From JAGOGN01 sp036652735 (GTDB lineage Bacteria; Bacillota; Clostridia; Lachnospirales; Lachnospiraceae), in the NCBI GenBank assembly GCA_036652735.1, contig JAVVVI010000001.1, positions 62,001 through 126,000 of the forward strand: a stretch of DNA of 64,000 nt, in the 5' to 3' direction. Positions within the stretch are counted from its first letter, which is position 1. Every line of letters begins with the position of its first letter. Shown piece by piece: positions 36,439-44,177 of this stretch. A program made the translations under genes and the position numbers. Under the pieces are notes generated by a model. It did not search any database and was not told where the DNA came from. It worked only from the letters and a program-made list of their open reading frames with translations.

Positions 36439-37290
36439 TTATTTGATACCATCTGGAAGCTGAATCTCACCCTGATAAACCTGTGTTGCAGTTCCGGTCA
36501 TATAGACACAAGCTTTTTGTTGGTCCCATTCAATCTCCAGGCTGCCGCCATTTAATTCTACTGTAACTTTGTTTTCTGTAAGTCCATTACGAATTGCCGC
36601 AACTGCTACAGCACAGGCACCTGTTCCACATGCCATTGTCTCACCGCTGCCTCTTTCCCATACCCGCATACGAAGTGTAGCCGCGTCAATTCGATTCACA
36701 ATCTCTGTATTGATTCGATTTGGAAAACGGGGATGATGTTCAAACAATGGTCCAACCACTTCCAGGGGAACCTTTTTTATATCCTCTTCCATAAAAACAA
36801 CGCAATGAGGATTGCCCATGGATACACACGTTACCAGAATCTCATTCCCATCTACCAGAAGATTCTGCTTTACCACTTCTTCTGTATCTGAGAGAACCGG
36901 AATCTCCTTCGCCGTAAAATTCGGAGTTCCCATATTAACGCGAACCGCCTGAACCTTCCCATTTTCTATCTTAAGAGATAACTCCTTAATTCCACCAAGT
37001 GTCTCTATTGTGAGTTCCTTTTTCTTCGTCATTCCCGCGTCGTATACATATTTTCCAACACAACGGATTCCATTACCACACATTTCACCTCTGGACCCGT
37101 CTGCATTATACATTTCCATTTCAAAATCAGCTATTTTCGATGGTTGAATCAAAATCAGGCCATCTGAACCAATCCCCTTGTGACGGTCGCTGACAAACTT
37201 TGCAACCTCACCCGGATTCTCTACTGTCTCCGTAAAACAATTTACATATACATAATCATTCCCGATGCCGTGCATTTTTGTAAACTTCAT
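36439..37290 (-). CDS. dapF: Diaminopimelate epimerase
   Basis: A 283-residue cofactor-free epimerase turning LL-DAP into meso-DAP. The two catalytic cysteines are in MCGNGIRC and ACGTGACA; the N-terminus MKFTKMHGIGNDYVYV is typical. GGAGGG precedes the ATG. It leads dapF-dapL; the promoter is at 37317-37345. Confidence 0.96.
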   Translation of the reverse strand: MKFTKMHGIGNDYVYVNCFTETVENPGEVAKFVSDRHKGIGSDGLILIQPSKIADFEMEMYNADGSRGEMCGNGIRCVGKYVYDAGMTKKKELTIETLGGIKELSLKIENGKVQAVRVNMGTPNFTAKEIPVLSDTEEVVKQNLLVDGNEILVTCVSMGNPHCVVFMEEDIKKVPLEVVGPLFEHHPRFPNRINTEIVNRIDAATLRMRVWERGSGETMACGTGACAVAVAAIRNGLTENKVTVELNGGSLEIEWDQQKACVYMTGTATQVYQGEIQLPDGIK

Positions 37291-37316
37291 AATTGCCCTC
37301 CTTGTCCTTCCCTCTA

Positions 37317-37345
37317 ATTATATAAATTATTGAATGGTTTAGCAA
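37317..37345 (-). promoter_or_regulatory. dapF-dapL promoter
   Basis: Minus-strand TTGCTA (37340-37345), 17 bp, perfect TATAAT (37317-37322), 27 bp before the dapF ATG. It is divergent from the guaB promoter. Confidence 0.65.
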
Positions 37346-37409
37346 GTCCTTTGATCCCAGATTGCAAATATATTTTCTATTTTTTTTGTGATTAATTGTG
37401 TTTTTCTAT

Positions 37410-37438
37410 TTGACAATAGCCTGCTTCTTTGCTAAAAT
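37410..37438 (+). promoter_or_regulatory. guaB promoter
   Basis: A perfect TTGACA (37410-37415), 17 bp, TAAAAT (37433-37438), 48 bp before the guaB ATG. It argues against using the in-frame start at 37429. Confidence 0.75.
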
Positions 37439-37485
37439 TAGAAATTAGCATATATAATTATCAATCGAAGAAAGGAATTGAGAAA

Positions 37486-38937
37486 ATGGGTAAAATTATC
37501 GGCGAAGGAATTACATTTGATGATGTATTATTGGTTCCTGGTTATTCAGAAGTAACACCAAATTTAATTGATTTATCTACACATTTAACCAAGAAAATCA
37601 AATTGAACATTCCAATGATGAGTGCCGGAATGGACACTGTTACAGAGCATCGAATGGCAATTGCCATGGCAAGACAGGGTGGTATTGGGATTATTCATAA
37701 GAATATGTCCGTGGAAGCACAGGCAGACGAGGTTGACAAAGTAAAACGTTCTGAAAACGGAGTCATTACCGATCCTTTCTCTCTTTCAGCAGAACATACT
37801 TTGCAGGATGCAGATGATCTCATGGCAAAATATCGTATCTCCGGTGTTCCTATTACAGAAAATGGAATCCTGGTGGGTATCATTACCAACCGTGACTTAA
37901 AATTCGAAGAAGATTTTACAAAGAAAATCAAAGAATCTATGACCTCTGAAGGTCTGGTTACTGCAAAGGAAGGAATTACCCTGGAAGAGGCAAAAAAGAT
38001 TCTGGCCAAGGCAAGAAAAGAAAAACTTCCAATTGTTGATGATCAATTCCACTTAAAAGGACTTATCACAATTAAAGACATAGAAAAGCAAATAAAATAT
38101 CCACTTTCTGCAAAAGACGATCAGGGACGACTTCTCTGTGGTGCTGCTGTAGGTATTACTTCTAACATGATGGAGCGTATTCAAGCCCTTTATGAGGCCA
38201 AAGTAGATGCCGTTGTTCTAGACTCCGCGCATGGTCATTCTTCCAATATTCTGAATGCCGTAGCCAAGATTAAAGCTACTTTCCCTGATCTGCAGGTAAT
38301 TGCCGGCAACATTGCTACCGGTGCTGCTACAAAGGCTCTCATTGAGGCCGGTGCAGATGCAGTTAAGGTTGGAATTGGTCCAGGATCTATCTGCACCACC
38401 AGAGTCGTAGCCGGAATTGGTGTACCTCAGATAACCGCGATTATGGATTGTTATTCCGTTGCCAAAGAATATGGAATCCCGGTAATTGCAGATGGTGGAA
38501 TTAAATATTCCGGAGATATGACCAAAGCACTTGCTGCCGGTGGTGATGTTTGCATGATGGGCAGTATGTTTGCCGGTTGTGACGAAAGTCCCGGAGAATT
38601 TGAATTATACCAGGGAAGAAAATACAAAGTGTATCGTGGCATGGGTTCTATTGCCGCAATGGAAAATGGTAGTAAAGACCGTTACTTCCAATCCGATGCC
38701 AAGAAATTAGTTCCTGAAGGTGTAGAAGGACGTGTTGCGTACAAGGGCACCGCTGAGGATACGATTTTCCAGTTAATTGGTGGCATCCGTTCCGGAATGG
38801 GCTACTGTGGTACAAAAACCATACCGGATCTTCAGTCCAAGGGTCAGTTTGTTAAGATTTCAGCAGCATCTCTGAAAGAAAGTCATCCCCACGACATTCA
38901 CATTACAAAGGAAGCTCCAAACTATAGTATGGAATAA
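37486..38937 (+). CDS. guaB: IMP dehydrogenase
   Basis: A 483-residue IMPDH catalysing the NAD-dependent first step of GMP synthesis. Seen: N-terminal GITFDDVLLVPGYSE, a CBS-domain pair inserted at about residues 95-205, the catalytic Cys in GPGSICTTRVV, and the flap and C-terminal GGIRSGMGYCG. ATG 37486 has AGGA upstream. It is monocistronic; a bidirectional terminator follows. Confidence 0.96.
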   Translation: MGKIIGEGITFDDVLLVPGYSEVTPNLIDLSTHLTKKIKLNIPMMSAGMDTVTEHRMAIAMARQGGIGIIHKNMSVEAQADEVDKVKRSENGVITDPFSLSAEHTLQDADDLMAKYRISGVPITENGILVGIITNRDLKFEEDFTKKIKESMTSEGLVTAKEGITLEEAKKILAKARKEKLPIVDDQFHLKGLITIKDIEKQIKYPLSAKDDQGRLLCGAAVGITSNMMERIQALYEAKVDAVVLDSAHGHSSNILNAVAKIKATFPDLQVIAGNIATGAATKALIEAGADAVKVGIGPGSICTTRVVAGIGVPQITAIMDCYSVAKEYGIPVIADGGIKYSGDMTKALAAGGDVCMMGSMFAGCDESPGEFELYQGRKYKVYRGMGSIAAMENGSKDRYFQSDAKKLVPEGVEGRVAYKGTAEDTIFQLIGGIRSGMGYCGTKTIPDLQSKGQFVKISAASLKESHPHDIHITKEAPNYSME

Positions 38938-38954
38938 CTGCTTTTTCCTTAAAA

Positions 38955-38987
38955 AAGGCTCGATTCACATGGAATCGAGTCTTTTCT
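38955..38987. terminator. Bidirectional terminator between guaB and S9 peptidase gene
   Basis: CTCGATTC (38959-38966) pairs with GAATCGAG (38972-38979); TTTTC follows on the plus strand and TTTTTT on the minus strand, serving both convergent genes. Confidence 0.8.
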
Positions 38988-38996
38988 TCTGTCCTG

Positions 38997-41000
38997 TTAT
39001 CTTTTAAGGAACTTATCCATCCAATTTCCAATCTCTGTCAATCTCTTTACTCTGTGCCTTGGTTTACCGGAGCGTGAAAGTTCATGATTCTCGCCCTTAA
39101 AATAACACATACGGACTAAGTTTCCCTGATCTGCCAAAGCAGTATAGAACTGCATTCCCTGTTCCATTGGACAACGATAATCTTCATTGGAGTGAATAAA
39201 TAAAAGTGGAGTGGTAACGTTTTGGGCATATTTCAATGGGGAATGTTCCCACATCTTTTCCATATTCTCATAAATATCTCCACCGGTTTGATCCGCTGCG
39301 AACAAAGGACCTATGTCCGACACTCCTGAGAACGAAATCCAATTGGAAATACTTCTCTGCGTAGCTGCTGCCGCAAATCGTTCCGTATGTCCTACGATCC
39401 AGTTGGTCATAAACCCACCGTAAGAACCCCCTGTTACCCCTACACGTTTTTTATCAATTTGAGGATAGCGTTCCAACACAGCATCCGTAAAGTCCATAAT
39501 ATTGTCATAATCAATGGTGCCATATTTTCCTCTAATATCTCCAAACTCATTGCCTCTGCCATCGGATCCCGTTGGATTGCAAAAGAATACAAAATATCCC
39601 TGGTTTGCCCATACCTGCATCTCGTGGTAGAACACTTCTCCATACACCGTCTTTGGTCCTCCATGAATGTCAAGAATCGCCGGATAGGTATGATCTTCCT
39701 TATAGTCCATCGGTTTTAAAATCCAACCATCGATGTCCGTTCCCTGGGATACGATGTTGATTTTCTCAGGAACTGCCACGTATTTCTCCTTTAATGCATC
39801 TTCATTAAGATGGGTAAGCTGTGTTACAGTTCCGGCTGCATCTACCTTATAGAGTTCCTGAAGCTTCTGCTGCAACATTCCAACAAAGAGAATCTCTTCA
39901 TTTTCCTTTGATATTGCAAGACAATCAATGCTTCCCTCTTCTGTGAGAACCGGTGCTGCCACTCCTGCCTTGTCCAAAGAATAGATATGGGAAGAATTTC
40001 TTCGTGTTGTAATAAAGTAAAGGTTCCTGCATCCTTCGTCCATGGCAGTTCCTCCACCCATACGGCAGTCGCTTCCAACGGAAGAGCCAACTGCTTCTTC
40101 ATATGCAAGAAAAAGAGTGATTTCCCCTGTTTCGATATCCACTTTGTAGAATTTAGGATTCTCATTTAACCCAAATACACCTTGGGTACTGGCAAGCATA
40201 TAAAGTTCACCATCAAAGCTTTGCAATGCTTCTATGCTATATTCTCCATTTTCGTATAAACATTTTGTTGTATCTTCTTTAAAATCATACTCATATAATT
40301 CCGGATGCCTTGGCATCTTGCACTGATAACAACTTCCTGTATAATATACCTTATCTCCAATGATCGCATAACGCTCTCTGTCAAAAAGTGGTTCTGTAAT
40401 TCTCTTTGCTTCCAACGTCTGAACATCTACAATAAAAAGTGCATTTCTTTTCTTATTCTTAAATCCACCGCCATTAAACCAAAATGGGGTCTCATCCAGT
40501 ACTTCGTAATCATTTTCTTCTTCGTAAACTTTCTGTACGTCCTTCTTTTCGCAATCTGTCATTTTGTAATAATCCGGATAGTTTGCATCAATGGTTGCAG
40601 ATGCGAGATACTTGCTTCCCTGAATCTTCTCAAGATGCTCTATGGCAAAAGGAAAGGTGAATGCAGGTGTTGCTTCACCTCCATGAATATCAATACGGTA
40701 ATAGGCCGTAAACTGTTCCTTCTCTTTTTCTCTCTTTTTCTCTTTTTCCGAGCGGATGGCCGCAAATAGAATGTGGGTATCATCTTCCCAGAAAAATCCC
40801 CGTTCTTTTCCAAGTGCGGTAAGCTGTCTGGTTTGCCCATTTTCATAAACCCAGATATTTCCTTCATAACTGTTCTCTTCTTCATTGGAATACGTCACAA
40901 TATAAGCTGCTGCCTTACCATTTGGTGCATAGGCTACATCGGATACATATTTGTAATTTAAAAAATCTTTTAATTCTAATTTTTCCATAAAGTCCACCAT
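38997..41000 (-). CDS. S9 family (prolyl oligopeptidase-like) serine peptidase
   Basis: A 667-residue protein with an N-terminal beta-propeller-like region (about 1-400) and a C-terminal alpha/beta hydrolase. The nucleophile is in GVTGGSYGGFMTN, Asp in SNEDYRCP, His in GENHELSRSG. The type is acylaminoacyl-peptidase/dipeptidyl-peptidase-like, cytosolic (no signal peptide). ATG 41000 has AGGAAGG upstream; MEKLELKD at 40988 is an alternative. It begins 8 bp after hemW, so it probably belongs to lepA-hemW. Confidence 0.9.
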   Translation of the reverse strand: MVDFMEKLELKDFLNYKYVSDVAYAPNGKAAAYIVTYSNEEENSYEGNIWVYENGQTRQLTALGKERGFFWEDDTHILFAAIRSEKEKKREKEKEQFTAYYRIDIHGGEATPAFTFPFAIEHLEKIQGSKYLASATIDANYPDYYKMTDCEKKDVQKVYEEENDYEVLDETPFWFNGGGFKNKKRNALFIVDVQTLEAKRITEPLFDRERYAIIGDKVYYTGSCYQCKMPRHPELYEYDFKEDTTKCLYENGEYSIEALQSFDGELYMLASTQGVFGLNENPKFYKVDIETGEITLFLAYEEAVGSSVGSDCRMGGGTAMDEGCRNLYFITTRRNSSHIYSLDKAGVAAPVLTEEGSIDCLAISKENEEILFVGMLQQKLQELYKVDAAGTVTQLTHLNEDALKEKYVAVPEKINIVSQGTDIDGWILKPMDYKEDHTYPAILDIHGGPKTVYGEVFYHEMQVWANQGYFVFFCNPTGSDGRGNEFGDIRGKYGTIDYDNIMDFTDAVLERYPQIDKKRVGVTGGSYGGFMTNWIVGHTERFAAAATQRSISNWISFSGVSDIGPLFAADQTGGDIYENMEKMWEHSPLKYAQNVTTPLLFIHSNEDYRCPMEQGMQFYTALADQGNLVRMCYFKGENHELSRSGKPRHRVKRLTEIGNWMDKFLKR

Positions 41001-41008
41001 TTTCCTTC

Positions 41009-42166
41009 CTACTCAATTAAGAACTGTGCCAACACATAATTGCTAATATCTCTTCCATATTCTGTGAAGCAGATTCCTTCTTCTGATACCTGTAACAGGT
41101 TATTTTTCTGTAACTGCTCCACCACTTTTCCATATCTGTCTTCTATACTTTCTGAAAACTCCTTGAAAAAATCTTCTTTTTTTATTCCCTGTGTCATACG
41201 AAGCCCAAGGAAAAAAAATTCCTCCATTTGTGATTCCTTTGATAATTCTTCTATTTTTGTGATTGTCTCACCGGTTAAATAAGACTTCATATCCTCTGTA
41301 TTTTTCCATCTTCTATTGCAAAATAAAGATGCTGCCCCAAGGCCAAAACCAAGATAATTCTCTCTTCTCCAATATCCTATATTATGTCTGCATTCATATC
41401 CCTGCTTTGCATAATTTGAAATCTCATAGCGTCGGTAGCCCTGCTTGTTTAGTTTCTCTTCTGTCTGCTCATACATCAGTCTCTCCGTATCCTCATCCGG
41501 AAGTCTCTTTGGTGTTCCTCCCCGGCTTCGAATCCGATCATCCTCCCGATACTTTTCGTAAAAGGGCGTATGTTCTTCAATAATAAGACTGTATGCGGAT
41601 ATATGCTCCGGCTGCAGCTCCAGGACACATTCAAGTGTCTCACAATAACTAGAAAGAGTCTGACCCGGAAGTGCTGACATTAAATCAACATTAATATTTG
41701 AGAATCCGGCTGCTCTTGCTTGTTTATAAGAGATCAAAAATTCTTCATAGGTGTGAATCCGTCCCAATTCTTTTAATTCCCTGTTTTTTGCCGATTGAAG
41801 TCCAAAACTGATACGGTTTATTCCAATCTTCCTATATTGTTCCAGGGCTTCCGGTGTAGTTGTCCCCGGATTGCATTCAATGGAGATCTCTGCCTCCGGC
41901 AGAATGGAAAAATTATTTGCCACTGCCCGGACAATGTCCTGTATCCATTCCGGTTTTAAAATAGATGGCGTTCCCCCTCCCATAAAAATTGTGGTCACAT
42001 TGGAAATCTGCTGCCGGTATGGATGATTTTCAATCTCCTGAATCAAGGCCTGTACATACTGTTCCTGAAGAGGTAGGCCTGCTGTTTGAGAAAGAAAATC
42101 ACAATATTCACATTTTCTTTTACAAAATGGAATATGAATATACAACTGTGTGGTTACCTGCTTCAT
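41009..42166 (-). CDS. hemW: Radical SAM heme chaperone HemW-like protein
   Basis: A 385-residue radical SAM protein. The cluster motif is CKRKCEYC (C15, C19, C22) after YIHIPF, followed by FMGGGTPS and the HemN C-terminal domain. HemW proteins bind heme and insert it into targets; they are often mis-annotated as coproporphyrinogen III dehydrogenase. Its start overlaps the lepA stop (TAATG). Confidence 0.93.
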   Translation of the reverse strand: MKQVTTQLYIHIPFCKRKCEYCDFLSQTAGLPLQEQYVQALIQEIENHPYRQQISNVTTIFMGGGTPSILKPEWIQDIVRAVANNFSILPEAEISIECNPGTTTPEALEQYRKIGINRISFGLQSAKNRELKELGRIHTYEEFLISYKQARAAGFSNINVDLMSALPGQTLSSYCETLECVLELQPEHISAYSLIIEEHTPFYEKYREDDRIRSRGGTPKRLPDEDTERLMYEQTEEKLNKQGYRRYEISNYAKQGYECRHNIGYWRRENYLGFGLGAASLFCNRRWKNTEDMKSYLTGETITKIEELSKESQMEEFFFLGLRMTQGIKKEDFFKEFSESIEDRYGKVVEQLQKNNLLQVSEEGICFTEYGRDISNYVLAQFLIE

Positions 42167-43977
42167 TATTCATCATCCAGCTTCAATACGCTCATAAAGG
42201 CTTTCTGTGGAATCTCTACATTACCAATTTGGCGCATCCGCTTCTTTCCTTCTTTCTGTTTTTCCAATAACTTGTGTTTTCTGGAAATATCCCCTCCATA
42301 ACATTTTGCCAGTACATCCTTACGCATGGCCTTTATTGTCTCACGGGCGATGATTTTCCCACCAATTGCTGCCTGAATGGGGATCTCAAATAAATGCCGT
42401 GGAATCTCATCTTTTAATTTTTCACACATCCGTCTGCCTCTCTCATATGCAGTTGCTTCATGTACAATAAAAGAGAGTGCATCCACTTCTTCATGATTTA
42501 CCAGAATATCAAGTTTTACCAGTTCCGAGCGCTCATATCCCTTCAGTTCATAATCAAACGAAGCATATCCTTTTGATCTGGATTTCAGTGCATCAAAAAA
42601 ATCATATATAATCTCATTTAAAGGCAATTCATATTTAATCACTGCCCTGGTAGCTTCTATATATTCCATGGAAAGATATACTCCTCGTCTTTCCTGGCAT
42701 AAATCCATAATCGATCCAATAAATTCACTGGTCACCATGATTTCAGCACTTACAATCGGTTCTTCCATATAATCAATCTCCGCAGGATTGGGAAGATTGG
42801 AAGGATTTGTCAGTTCAATCATATCCCCATTTAACTTATATACCTTGTAGATTACCCCGGGTGCGGTTGTTACCAAATCCAAATTATATTCCCGTTCCAA
42901 TCGTTCCTGAATCACTTCAAGATGAAGCAGACCCAAGAATCCACAACGGTAACCAAAGCCCAATGCCAGGGACGTCTCCGGTTCAAATTGCAAGGAGGCA
43001 TCATTTAACTGTAATCTATCCAATGCATCTCTCAAATCGGGATACTTTGCGCTGTCTGCCGGATACATACCGCAATAAACCATTGGGTTAACCTTTTTAT
43101 AACCCGGCAATGGTTTTTCACAGGGATTGCTGTTATCCGTTAGGGTGTCACCTACACTGGTGTCCTTCACATTTTTCAGACTTGCGGTAACATAGCCCAC
43201 CATTCCGGCGCTTAATTCCTGGCAGGGAAGAAATCTTCCTGCCCCAAAATAACCCACTTCCACTACATCGGCAACTGCGCCGGTAGCCATCATGCGCATC
43301 TTTGTTCCAATCTTGATTGTACCTTCCATAATACGGACAAATACAATTACCCCCTTATACGAATCGTAAAGAGAGTCAAACACCAATGCAGACAAAGGTG
43401 CTGCTGGGTCTCCCTTTGGTGGTGGTATTTTAACGATAATCTGTTCCAGAACCTCTTCTATATTCAGCCCAGTCTTTGCTGAGATCTTTGGTGCATCCTG
43501 TGCTTCAATCCCAATAATATCTTCAATCTCTTCGATCACTCGTTCCGGATCTGCACTGGGCAAATCAATTTTATTAATTACCGGCATAACATCCAGGTTG
43601 TGATCCATTGCCAGATACACGTTCGCCAATGTCTGTGCTTCCACACCCTGTGCCGCATCTACCACCAGAATTGCACCATCACAAGCTGCAAGACTTCTGG
43701 ATACTTCATAATTAAAATCCACATGTCCGGGAGTATCAATTAGATTCAAAATATACTCCTCTCCATTTTTCGCCTTATAAACGGTACGGACCGCCTGGGA
43801 TTTAATGGTAATTCCTCTCTCTCGTTCCAAATCCATGTTATCCAGTATCTGCGCCTGCATCTCCCTGCTGGTTAAAAGACCGGTCCGTTCAATAATACGG
43901 TCCGCTAAAGTAGACTTGCCATGGTCAATGTGCGCTATAATACAAAAATTCCTAATTTTACTCTGGTCTGTTGTCAT
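42166..43977 (-). CDS. lepA: Elongation factor 4 (LepA)
   Basis: A 603-residue translational GTPase that back-translocates or rescues ribosomes. Seen: AHIDHGKSTLADRI, RGITIKSQAVR, DTPGHVDFNYEVSRS, NKIDLPSADP and the LepA-specific C-terminal domain (ETIKAMRKDVLAKCYGGD). ATG 43977 with GGAGG upstream is chosen over 43995. It is the first gene of lepA-hemW-S9 peptidase. Confidence 0.97.
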   Translation of the reverse strand: MTTDQSKIRNFCIIAHIDHGKSTLADRIIERTGLLTSREMQAQILDNMDLERERGITIKSQAVRTVYKAKNGEEYILNLIDTPGHVDFNYEVSRSLAACDGAILVVDAAQGVEAQTLANVYLAMDHNLDVMPVINKIDLPSADPERVIEEIEDIIGIEAQDAPKISAKTGLNIEEVLEQIIVKIPPPKGDPAAPLSALVFDSLYDSYKGVIVFVRIMEGTIKIGTKMRMMATGAVADVVEVGYFGAGRFLPCQELSAGMVGYVTASLKNVKDTSVGDTLTDNSNPCEKPLPGYKKVNPMVYCGMYPADSAKYPDLRDALDRLQLNDASLQFEPETSLALGFGYRCGFLGLLHLEVIQERLEREYNLDLVTTAPGVIYKVYKLNGDMIELTNPSNLPNPAEIDYMEEPIVSAEIMVTSEFIGSIMDLCQERRGVYLSMEYIEATRAVIKYELPLNEIIYDFFDALKSRSKGYASFDYELKGYERSELVKLDILVNHEEVDALSFIVHEATAYERGRRMCEKLKDEIPRHLFEIPIQAAIGGKIIARETIKAMRKDVLAKCYGGDISRKHKLLEKQKEGKKRMRQIGNVEIPQKAFMSVLKLDDE

Positions 43978-44009
43978 AATATTCCTCCAAATCACTTCGA
44001 TACAAAAGA

Positions 44010-44018
44010 ATTATACCA
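44010..44018 (-). promoter_or_regulatory. Extended -10 promoter of lepA operon
   Basis: Minus-strand TGGTATAAT gives a perfect -10 (44010-44015) with the TGn extension; no clear -35 is seen. It lies 32 bp before the lepA ATG. Confidence 0.5.
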
Positions 44019-44088
44019 CGCTTGCTCCATCAATTCCATACATACTTTTTGAGAGCTTTCTTTCTTTTATTAAATGATTCTTCTACAT

Positions 44089-44130
44089 TGTGATTTTGTC
44101 ACAGAACTCTTTTCCGGAATTGGCTATACT
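44089..44130 (+). promoter_or_regulatory. Crp/Fnr-like operator and -10 of the sulfur-transfer fusion gene
   Basis: A perfect inverted repeat TGTGA-N5-TCACA (44089-44103) lies upstream of TATACT (44125-44130), with no good -35. If transcription starts about 7 bp after the -10, the repeat is centred near -41, the class II activator position of Crp/Fnr proteins. The N5 spacing is one shorter than the usual CRP site. Confidence 0.5.
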
Positions 44131-44177
44131 AGGAACAGATCATAAATGATATAAGTTTAACAAAGAGAGGGAAAGAA

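Noticed and set aside
40640..40770. Low-complexity Lys/Glu-rich (KEKEK) stretch in the S9 peptidase as a repeat element
   Set aside because: It is a short charged loop in the propeller region, in frame and without wider repetition.
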